Positions 38,601 to 50,600 of a stretch of 64,000 bases of DNA are shown piece by piece. The stretch is from Apostichopus japonicus (taxonomy: Eukaryota; Echinodermata; Holothuroidea; Aspidochirotida; Stichopodidae), in assembly GCF_037975245.1 (NCBI RefSeq), contig NC_092564.1, positions 19,664,484-19,728,483 of the forward strand, in the 5' to 3' direction. The number at the start of each line of letters is the position of its first letter. Positions within the stretch are counted from its first letter, which is position 1. The position numbers were made by a program, and so were the translations under genes. The notes beneath the pieces were generated by a model, which made no database searches, was not told where the DNA came from, and worked only from the letters and a program-made list of their open reading frames with translations.

Positions 38601-41600
38601 ACAACACAGTAATGCACTTAATATGTAGTCTTCTCTTATACAACACAGTAATGCACTTAATATGTAGTCTTCTCTTATACAACACAGTAATGCACTTAAT
38701 ATGTAGTCTTCTCTTATACAACACAGTAATGCACTTAATATGTAGTCTTCTCTCAAACAAAACAGTAATGCACTTAATATGTAGTCTTCTCTTATACAAC
38801 ACAGTAATGCACTTAATATGTAGTCTTCTCTTATACAACACAGTAATGCACTTAATATGTAGTCTTCTCTTATACAACACAGTAATGCACTTAATATGTA
38901 GTCTTCTCTCAAACAACACAGTACTGCACTTAATATGTAGTCTTCTCTTATACAACACAGTAATGCACTTAATATGTAGTCTTCTCATATACAACACAGT
39001 AATGCACTAAATATGTAGTCTTCTCTTATACAACACAGTAATGCACTTAATATGTTTCTTTTCGTTGTTCATGTTTGGAACATTGTGCTGATCTACGTGA
39101 CAGAGTCGTCCACTGTAGTGTGCAAATACTGCGAAACAGTGCTATACTATAGTAACACACTGCAGTGCTATGCACTTCAGTTTGTTTTATCATAACGCGA
39201 TACAGATCATTTGGAATGAACAAAATGTCAGAGTGGAGTGTAGAAACTTGTCGAGCTGAAGGGCATGACAAATGAAAAAGTTGTAAATTTAAAAATGGCT
39301 GAATTATTTGCAATTTTTGGCTGGAAAAGGATTGGAACCAGTGGGCTACACATTTTACAAAGCCCTGAGACTCTACCAAGTTAGCTATCCAGCTTAAAGT
39401 TATTGGTAATCTCTTGTAGTCTTTGTTTAAACAACACAGTAATGCACTTAATATGTTTCTTTTCGTTGTTCATGTTTGGAACATTGTGCTGATCTACGTG
39501 ATAGAGTCGTCCACTGTAGTGCGCAAATACTGCGAAACAGTGCTATACTATAGTAACACACTGCAGTGCCATGCACTTCAGTATATATTATCATAACGCG
39601 ATGCAGATCATTTCGAATGAACAAAATGTCGGAGTGGAGTGTTAGAAACTGGTCAAGCTGAAGGGCATGACAAATGGAAAAGTTGTAAATTTAAAAATAG
39701 CTGAATTATTTGTAAAATATGACCTCAGGTCTGACGTTTAACTGATCGTTTTCTTGTTATTACGTCCACAGCCCTCCCTCTCAAATTTTACCTCCCTCTA
39801 AAATTCCTCCTCCCCATCAAATTTCCCCTCCCCCTCAAAATCCCCACACCATTACATATGCCCTTTACCTTCAGAGCTGTTTCTGGAGGCATATCAACAT
39901 TCCTCTGCATCTCATGGACGACACCTTTCATGATCTCTCTACTTTCAAAGAACCTGCTTTCTGCCAGCAGGACTACGTACGCCAACCAAGTGTACTTCAT
40001 GTTTTGGGTATTCAAGAATGACACCATCTGTGAGCCCGATGTGGCAAGTGATAGCACCGAGGAGAGAAATCCTTGCTTTGCTTCTGGTTTTGTGGTCTAA
40101 GGGTGAAAAGCAAATAAAGAAGAAAAAAGTTAAAGCAACCTACAACTTTTCAAAAGACAAGATTCCCTCTCCAACCTCAACCCACATCTAAGGTTATGTA
40201 CAACTTACAGATTGCACATAAGTGTATCATTCCCCATGGATCCCCCAATCTCCCACTCCCAAGCAGGGAATAGTTTAAGCGTCTAATGTTGTGTATAGCA
40301 GTGTTTGAAGGCTTCAGAATTTTGTCTCTTTGAAAATACCATGGGCTCCTACTGTACAATGACTGCTTATACATCTTTGCACAACCTGACCGCTCTGCAC
40401 AGCATTTCATGATGGGGGTACCAGATCAATTATTCCGTACCCGAGCCCCGTTTTGGAATTTTAAAAACCGGCCCTTACTTTATAGTGCTGTAAGATGGCA
40501 TCAACTGCAATCATGGTTCCTCCCTTGATCTGACAACAAGCGACTTTAAAGAGCTGATCTAACACATAGCAGTGATCAAGGTCTGTACTCCAGCCAGGAT
40601 TGCTGGTCAATATCGACAGCCAGAACTCCAACATAGACGCTGGTGAGGGCCGATGGACCATGCTGGCTGCTTCTAGGTTATTTGAAGTACCAAACCTCTC
40701 CTGCAGTAGGCACTGGTCAGAAAGAAAAAATAAGAAAAGAAGACAAAAATGGTAAGATATTATAGTCATCCCTTGTCTACACCCAAGTGACAATTGAGAA
40801 TAGAATCTCAAAAAATTTGAATCGCACAGTGGACTGTTGAAATGAGTTTTAAATAATAATATACCTAAAAAATATGTATAAAAAATATTTTACTCCTGAA
40901 TGAAATTTAATTGTGTCATCAGTTTATAAACATCTTTGGCAGATGAATAAAATTCAACTACATCAGTGAAGATATTAAAATTAAAAAAAAAGAAAACATT
41001 CAATGTTTCACAGTTTGGAGTATAGATAAGAGAGTACAAAACAAAATTCACAAGCCAAAAGTCAATGGTCGTTCTATTCTTACCATAATCATATTGGCAA
41101 AGAGCTTTGTAGTCTCCCCGGGAAACGATCCCAACAGGCGCTGCGAAAACCTGGCGTTGTGGAAATCAGCGGCCAAGATGCTCTTTACATTCGAAAGGAA
41201 ACTGAAATCAAGAAACAGATAGAAAGAATATAGTGGTTTGCAGGGCTCAAAATATTTTTTTGGTGACGAGGGCTTTTTTCAGCACAAGCAGATTTTTTAT
41301 GAGGCTGTTTTACTAATGACGGGGGCTCTTTTTGGTGTTGTGAGGGCTGTTTTTCCTGTATAAATTGTAGCTACAAAATTGATCAATTTTTACAACGTTT
41401 TATCAGTAAAATCCATATACAGGGATGAGCCTGGGGTAAATGAAAAATCACAGAACTTTGTGGGTGATACTATACTAATGCAGAGGGCGTCAGTCAGCAC
41501 GCAGTGCGACACAGTTATAGGTGGGGACCATGGGCCTGCCTTAGTGCCCGTGGTAGGGTCCATGGGCAACGCCTTGTTTGGGGTATGGGGGTCGAAGCCC

Positions 41601-44600
41601 CCAGAAGCTCTGAGAAAATTGAGGTTTAAAGACAACATTTTGGTGCCTATCTTATAAGAATTTTAAATTTATTAGAACTCTCAAAGCAAAGTTTCACACT
41701 CAAAATGCGCACACTTGAAGCCACATGCCTAGCCTGTCGTTTGCACCCTACTTGATTCTTTCAATCATGGCGACCCATAATTAAAATGTTACTGTTCGTA
41801 AAATGTACACAATGGTCAGTTTTAATCTGGAATAATATTCAGCAGCTACAGCACTACACTTCTGCTCAATTGTCCCTACTCTAAAGATACTAAAATATTG
41901 AAAACCATGGGAAACTTATGAAAATATTGTTTCAATAATGTTGGGAACGTTATGAAAATCCCGAGAAAAATTTACGGTATAGGCTCCAGTTTGCGTATGT
42001 TACAGTGTGTTAGGATAATAGTTTTGTCCCCCTGCAGGTTGGATATGCATCGGTAATGAAAAACATGCTAATGAAGGATAAAAAAATATAGTAACGCTGT
42101 TGTTAGAAATTCACGGAAATTGGCAGGTGTCAATTTCGGACGTGGAAAAGAAATCACGGAAATCCGCAATATCACATTAATATACCCCTCCCCCCCCCCC
42201 CATTGGTTCATAGGCCTATATCTTTTTATCATGTTAGTCATTTGATCAATTCCCCTATATCGAAACAAGTCTGTTAGCTGTTCATAAATAACCCACACGG
42301 CACCATGTCCTCTCTAAGTCAGCTGCGATTCTGATTTTCCTATTAAAAAGGAGTCGGAAATTTCCTGCCATTTTGTAACTAGACAGACTGCATGGTCGTT
42401 ACTACGACGCAAAACTTTTCCCTCCTGCCTTTTAGGTATATTAGGAAAAACATCGCAGGAGCTTTCAGTGTTAGCTCACTCTTTCCACAGTACTGTGATA
42501 CACAACACCTAGCTGGGAGAAAAAAAAATACACATACACGGGTGTGCGAAAATGATCACGCGATGAACCGATAGTTTTTTAGCTAGCTAGGTGGTTGGCT
42601 ATTGAGTGTGGGTTTTCATATTGCGTTGTTGACTAGACTATTAATTCGTGTGTGAGTGAACGTACAAACCAAGCTGTTATAACAAAAGGATCGGCAGTTG
42701 GGTTTTTTCAGTGATTTATTTCACAGTATTGTGTCATTTTTTTAAACGTGCGGCACCCGTTGACTGAAAAGTACATGTGGTGGGCGATTTTAGCGGTATT
42801 TGTATTTTTTTCGCCCCTGTGATTTCTTTTCTGGGGCGATTTTTTCAACTTCGTAGGGCGAATTGCCCTTCGCCCCTGTCTATTTTGAGCCCTGGTGGTT
42901 TGATATACCGGTGCTGTGGCCGAGTGGATAAAGACAGTTGTAGTTGAAGCAATGAGGCTTAGCAATGGGGGGAGGGGGAGGGTTCCGGGTTCAATATCCG
43001 GTCGGGTCATTGTAAGATGGGTTTTTCATCCAAGAGCACTCTACGGTTTTCCCATTTGAAATGACTTTCTAAAATTGAAAAGATTCCAAATTTGAGTTGA
43101 AATGTTGACATGGAAGTCACCCGACATGCTACATGAAAAGTGGGTTATATTGTCAAACTTGAGCCACCAGAAGGTCCTCTTTTGTGATCCATTCTTGAAA
43201 AGAGTGACTCATTCTTGAAAAGAAAATATTTATTTGAGATGTATTTACTACCTTTCATTTGAGAGTAGATAATCAGGATGGCCTTCCTCCATAAACATTG
43301 GTACGATGACTGAGAGCAGAGGGATGCACAGTCTTTGATACCCGGTAGTGGCAAGCACCTGGCAACAATTCAAGCCCACCGTCAAGAATTGATCCAGGCT
43401 TTAAAGAAAAGGACAAAAAAAATTGATTAATGCCTATCAGAAAAAAAGGAGCTTTTGTATTATCTTTTTTTAATTTTTTTTATTCCTTTTTACAAGAAAA
43501 TCATGAATGAGGACCTGACTGGGGTAAGAATATTTCAAAACGTAATTCGCCTGTCATCAATGTCGCATTAGGAATGTGGTTATATTATATATATATATAT
43601 AGATATATATATAGATATATTGCAATCTTAGCCATAACGCTGGAGACTTAAGAGAGACGTACCCCAGCCTTCTTTGCTTACATATTGATGTTTTACTCCA
43701 TTTATAAGATATGTTGATTTGAAGTTCTTTCATACAGAAAAACAGACTTGAGTAAGTCTAAAACTGTTATCAACGAGCCACCAGTGTCTTGAATCTCGAA
43801 TATTCTTAGTAATCTATGACATTCTTCCCTCTTGGGAGATCACAGTTGCTAAGTTACAGTATGCCAATGAAATACTGGACTTTTTGTACATAGCCTTATG
43901 GTGTTGTTGTTTTCCAGGAAATTAGGGTTTTACCTATCGACATGAAGAAACTAAGGACATATCACACATTGGACAAAATGGCAGCCATCCCATGGTTCCT
44001 TCCCTTCCTCACCCCCAACAAACAACTTAAGGAAAATATATCTATCGCATGAATCTGCATAGGGTAAACAAGTTGGTTGAGATTGCTACTTCTTAATTTA
44101 CATACCGATGGCCTGTTTCCGTCATCGCTACGGCAACATAGCAAGCCAGGGGAATGTTTTCTTGTAACCCTTTCTGCACTGGATAGAGGGCGGTGTCGGT
44201 AGCCACGTTAGGGACAGACCAGTTTGAATCGGACTCTTTAGACATCGATCTGTGTTCTGCTTCGTCAAAGTACGGCTGACTCTGTTGGTGTAGTCGCAAC
44301 TTTATCATCAGATCCCATGCCCAGAAGTCAAAATTTTCAATGTTGTAGGTGAACTTGCTCAAATTCCACTGCATGGAAGAATTGAAGAATGGCATGGAAA
44401 TAAATGAGAGAGTGAGAGATAAAGCAGGTAAAGAACACTGGAACATTAATGGTGGAGACATTCACACCAAAAAGTAATATTTACACGAAACAATGACTTG
44501 AAAAGTGGACTTTGAACACTTCCTTAACCTCACAATCCTGATCACCACCAACATAATATAATACACATTATTATTATTAGCAACATGGGTTACCCGCATA

Positions 44601-47600
44601 AGCAAAATTTAAAGGGACTTATTTCATTTCTCTGAAACTAATGAATAGGAAACATTTTCAAGCAATAACCCCACCCTCCAGTTCATATGCCCCTGATATA
44701 ACCCAATAATAGCCTACTCTTAACTATGCACAACATTGGGTACAGCCAGTCATCTTAAAAAAAAAAAAAAAATTTGGTACTTTTAAACAAGTTTGATAAA
44801 TGAATTAGGGTGACTTTAAACTCCTTTTGTCCCCAGCTAGTACTGTATTAGGATAATATGTTCATTAAATACACATTCATTTCTGTAAACAAAAACAAAA
44901 AAGGATCTGGGCTTAAGATGACTACTAAGTAACAATGCTTTCCCATGCTATATAAAGAAGTACAACCAGGGATGACATTCACCAAGGCCAGGGTAGCCCC
45001 AACTCGCCCCCCCCCCATCCCAGGGAAGTCAGCTTTCTCTTCCTCTGGCTGTTTCTTCTTGTCTTCTTGTTTTTTAATGCTTCCATTCTGAATAATTTGC
45101 TCTTCTACTTTGCACCATTTTCTAGTTTTCTGCTTTTTATTTCCGCGACCCTGCAGGAGGCTGTTCCCCCCTGTCACACACTTACCCACCTCCCTTCCAC
45201 TAGCTACACTGCTTACCTGTAAGACCCCCTGATAGCCAGCTCTGTTTTTGTCAGCGAAATGTTTACAGTGAGCTTCAACCAGGAGGACGGCCACATTCCG
45301 ATGAAGATGAAGATCCAGCACTAGGGTTTTACTCTGATGAATCAAGAAAATAAAAATAATGTAAATAACCTAATATGGGGCTTCTGTAAGGAAGCATAGG
45401 CCTAGCACGGCAACTTGTGGATTGGCCGAGCATTTTATCAATTATCTTTGAGTCAGAAACATGTGCAAACCCACAAGCCACGTTTCTTGCTAACGTACAA
45501 TGTCACAGAAACTTGTAGGGTATCAGAATTTGTGCAGCCATGTTTAAGGTGTGTTTACCATTTTTTTTTACAGTCAGTGGAGGTACATCTTAAGGCAAAA
45601 ATACTTCTTTTGACCCTTAAAGCCAAGCTAGTTTTGAGAGTTATAATAAACAGAATAAATGGTTGGTAGACAAAATTACTGAAATGACAATTCAATAAAG
45701 CAGAGATCCCCAGGGAATATAGTTTTGGATCTATCATTTACAATTATTTGAAATCAATAATAAACAAGATGGGCACTTCTAGCAGAATAATGAAGTGCAG
45801 TGGCTTTCACATAACACCTATATGCAATATTGGTGTTAACACCAAACGGACGTACTCATTCCAACAGAATTTGTTTTCAAGTCACTAATTCTACTACATT
45901 TTTTCTTTCACAAGAAGAAATTGAGATCTTTTAAAGATGCCAAGTCCTTGCAAATTCCTAACATTGGTAAAACTAGTTTTAAAAAAAAGATGTTTCAAGC
46001 TTGCATATCTTACAAGCAGCAGTACTGCATATTCTCAATGGTCGACCCCTCTCAGAGACAACGCAAAGTGACTGTTTCATTTCATTCTGTTGCCCCTAAC
46101 AACCAGTTTATCAGTTAAAACTAATACATATATCTTTGTCCACCACAGACTTTGCCATTCCAAAAAGCCACAAGAGAATATCTAAACTGCTTAAATGGAC
46201 AACCAGCCAACCAGGCACACACATAAGATCCCTTGTGGATATACTTTTAAAAGGACAAGAAACTGATACCTCTTCATCTACTCCCCAGTTGAGCTTTGCC
46301 AAGACCAGTCGAGCTACTTGGCTTTGGATCGTGTCGGGGCCGAAATGCAACAACCAGGAATGAAGTCGTTCGAAATCCTGAGGCGTCGGCCTCAACAAAT
46401 GAAGAGCCAAATGACTGAAGAGGAAAAGCACCATCTAAAAAAATATATTAAATAAAGGAGAAAAAAAATAGAAAATTTAAATAACAGAAGGTTGAAAATA
46501 AAATTTGTAACACATATGCCTGTACTACTACAACTACTATTACAAAACTTGTTGTTTTTCTTTATAAATTTGTAAATTAAGAGTCAACTGCCAGCAGATC
46601 ACTGCCTGCAATAAATCTGTGTCCATCCTTAGTCATGATTTTGAACAGGTCTTCCAAATGAAATTCTGTAGGTTTACTAACCCTTGGAATTCATTAAAAC
46701 TAAACTAAACCTTTTATTTTGGGTGACAAACTACTTCATAGCATTGTCATGGGACAAATGCTGGTTAGAAGATTAATAAGTGATGAGAGTCCTCTTACAT
46801 TCCCCACAGATTCCATGGTCTGTTCCAACTCCATCAGGAGATGAGAGAAGGTGAAAGGATGACACGCTGTGACCGTGTAGAGCAGCTCTCGGCCTGTCTT
46901 CGATAGTTGTTCTCGAAGTTCCTTGTTCACGTACGTTATCTGGTAGAGTTCCTTGGCGACGAAACGGATGAACGGTTCCTCGTCTATCCCTCGAGACGTA
47001 GCCATGTTGGCAAAGGTGGTGAGAAGGTATATGACCTCTGACATCGGCATTTCGAGTAGCCTCTTACAGAACATGTTACGATTCGAAAAGTCTACACAGG
47101 GTGAAGATGAAAAGGAAGAACATGTTGAAGTTTACAACACATTGTAATGAAACAGACCAAGGATAGGAAAATCACCAGCCATCTCTTCCTACGTTTCCAT
47201 CTGCCGTGTAGACGTCAGTAAGGAGACGACACAGTGACTTGTTAATAATAAGACTTTCATTTCTGCTAGCCAACCATCACATCAGTATTCATGTGTCAAA
47301 GAGTGTCAAGTGCCAGTGACACTTGTTAAAATAAGACTTTCTTTACTGTTAGCCAACCATCCATGAAACATTCATGGAGTCTCAAAACACTTTCATATTG
47401 ACATTTAAAGACTTTCAGATTTGCCAGAGTAAGTGGACTGAAGGGTGAATAATTTGTATTATTCATATAGGCAGCTTAATGCTATAACAACAGCATTGCA
47501 ATGATCTATGTGAGGCTCCCAGACTTCTTAACCTACCTTTAAGTCCATTTCATAACCAGGAATGTGACCTATTGAAATGAGTAAACATGTTATATATGAT

Positions 47601-50600
47601 TTCTTAAAGACATTAAACTGCATGAAAGTGTTATATCTGTAAGCATTTCACCTGTTATGTTATCCTTCACATAATTCTAATGTTGTATCCCATCCTATCC
47701 CACACCATTTCATACCACCGATTCCAAAAGAGGATACTGTTGAGATAATAAACTAGTAAAGATGTTAGTCTACCTATTGGTAACACCTATTACTGCTACT
47801 ATGAGAAATCTTACCTTCTAGCCACCATTCATCATCTGATAAAGATGTTACAGTTTTACCTATTGGTGACACCTATTACTGCTACTAAGAGAATTCTTAC
47901 CTGCTAGCCACCATTCGTAATCTGCCTGTCTTGCTTCGTCCTTGACGTGAGTCTTATCTGCCCATCCCATGAAGCTGCTATGGAGGTACCAATACAGACG
48001 CCACATCATTTCACCAGAGAGGCACGTGTAGGGCATGTCTGCTAGAAACTGCCAAGTGCCCAACCTAATGAGAAATAAACAGTCATGTAAGACATTACAA
48101 AAGACAGCAGAAACTTACTGCAGCTTGCTAGTATTTTCCAGTAGCTTTGGCCACAGGTATCAAATTTTATTTATAAATTTGTTACTGTCGATTTATGTCA
48201 AGTCTTTTTCATTGAACAATGGAACTGTGGGTCATTCATACTTAATTTACCTCTGACAACAACTGTCACATAGCTTTCAACATCATTAAAATGCAAGTTT
48301 TATGGTCTTCCAATCATACAAGATGACCAAATCTGCTGTTCTGACAGCCAAACAGTAAGATTTGGGCTGTCCAAGGGACAAGCAGATTTTTTTTTATTTA
48401 TTATTTGCTTTAGATATGAATAATTAACAAGCATTGACCAATTGCAGTCCAGTATTCAAAGTCTTGTGAATTCACAAATCTTTCCTTTTGTGTGTGTGTG
48501 TGTCTTGTGAAACTATCTGCGTCAATCTAATACTTTTTAAAACAATATTTGATTTACTTTACAAGAAAAGAGGGATCTCTACCTTTACCAAAACTATCAC
48601 AAGTTAGAGGTTGGTTAATCCTGTTTCCTTCTGTTAAAAGACCTAACTCACCTTGGCGATGACATAATGCACTGGACAGCTCTGAAAAAGAGCTCATCCA
48701 TCTCAACTTGAAGACGAGCGAAGGACAGTTGTTCCATGTGCATGGAATTCAGTGGACCGTAGCCCTCCACAATATCCTCAGAATTGGAACGCAGCTGCGT
48801 CCACTGTACTGACACATACTGCACAGTGTGTCTGTTTAAAAGTTTTTAAGGGGAAAAACGAAAAGATGTTCTTAAATGAGTAGTCTTTATGAAGCAAAAT
48901 CAGTGTTGGAAATTTCTCTAGCATGACTTGACAGGATTGCTACTGTGGTAAAACGAATAGGTTCTAAAAACTATCAGCTTTGTGCTTTTGACACCAGTGT
49001 GGGAAGGGGAAGGAAAAGGGAAGGGAGGGGGTAGGGAAGGGAAGGGGAGGGGTAGGGAAGGGGAAGGGGAGGGAAGGGGAGGGAAAGGGAAGATGTGGTG
49101 AAAAATGGTGAAGATGATTTATGCCTTAAGCAGACAGTAGAACCTAATGCAATACTTTCTAGAAGTTTCACTTTCAATGTTTTCATTTAGCTGATAGCAA
49201 AATAGAAATAGCAAAAGAGTAAACTTTTGACTTACCTTATTAGCCTTCCTATCCGTTTCACAAATTGTCTGTAGCGAGATCGATTGTAAGTTTTCAGTCC
49301 TTCATGAAAGACTTTCAGAATAGCAGTGGAGAACGCAATCAACCGCATGATGTGCTTGGCATCTACTGGCTGACTACAGGCTGAACCTGGTTTCAAGTTG
49401 TGTAAATAATACAAGTAGGAGATTAGAATCCATGAGATGAATCTTAAATTGCATGCACAATGTTAAACATTCACGTCAGTAAGAGAAACCATACTCTGAC
49501 AATGAAACCGGGAAACCATAAACCAGGGAATAAATAATCTGGTATCGCATCGCAAAATGCCCAGCAAAATGGGCAAATTTTTTACAGTTATTTATTATTT
49601 ATTTATTCATTTATTATTATTATTGCACAAGTTATTTATTATTATTATTGCACCTTTTTATGCAGCGAAAGCAAAACAATTTTCAGTATTGTATGAGAAA
49701 CGATATTCTTAAAAACCTCAAAACCTGCTTCATGAAGGATGAAGTCTAAATGACTCCCTGTTAACTTTGAAAATATTTAGAAAATACAATTGTCCAAATT
49801 TCTGTCTTTTTAACCATAATTACAATTACATAACTACAACTGCAAAGCAACATCAAACATTTCAGTTTCTCAATGTTTTTTAATATATTTTTTTAAAGTT
49901 TTTAAGATCTTATAAGCGGACATTATGGATGCAGCTATCTGTTTAAGATAACAGTGACCATGTACCATGTATCTATGCAACAAAACAAGGTGTAAACAAG
50001 GGCGGCGGAAGCACTTTTAATCTGGGGGGGCACCGACATCAAAGGGCACTTTGCAGAAATTCGATTGGACTGATGCAGCCTTATATTTAGTACCCTTTAT
50101 AACTCTTATTGTATTATCTTATTTGCGTATACACATCACTCCATCAATGCCCCCCCCCCCCCAAGGAAAATATGCATACTAGCACTGCAATATCCAATGT
50201 GCAAATTGGGAAACAAGGAACAAGTTTTCTTTTGAGACAAAATGAGGTGAAATCATGCTAGTTGCTAATGTAGGAATCTTCGGAATTAGAGTTTATTTCT
50301 TGTTAATATCTTAACAATTTTTTTTTTCCATTCGAAATAGCTTTGAGTTTGACCCACAGAAATTCATTAAAAGTCAGGGGCTTAGCCTGGATTTGCAAAG
50401 TTGTATGCACGACTATCTGAGCGGAGCGCCACCATTGGTTGGCGGGGAGCGAACTATAAAATTTTTGGTTTTACAAACCCCTCAGATGGCCGGAAACGGC
50501 CCTTCCCGAGTGTTCATTCTGGTTCCCTGGCCTCTTGCTAACTTGAGGCACCTCAATTTTTATGTAGAAAAAAGGCACATTTTTAACCTGAGGAAAAGTG

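Noticed and set aside
38172-39010. Three overlapping ~250-codon open frames on both strands
   Set aside because: Artefact of the 39-bp array: a unit divisible by 3 without stops in several frames.
38099-39393. Two functional tRNA genes
   Set aside because: Anticodon and T stems do not pair well and the B box deviates, so both are tRNA-derived repeats at best.
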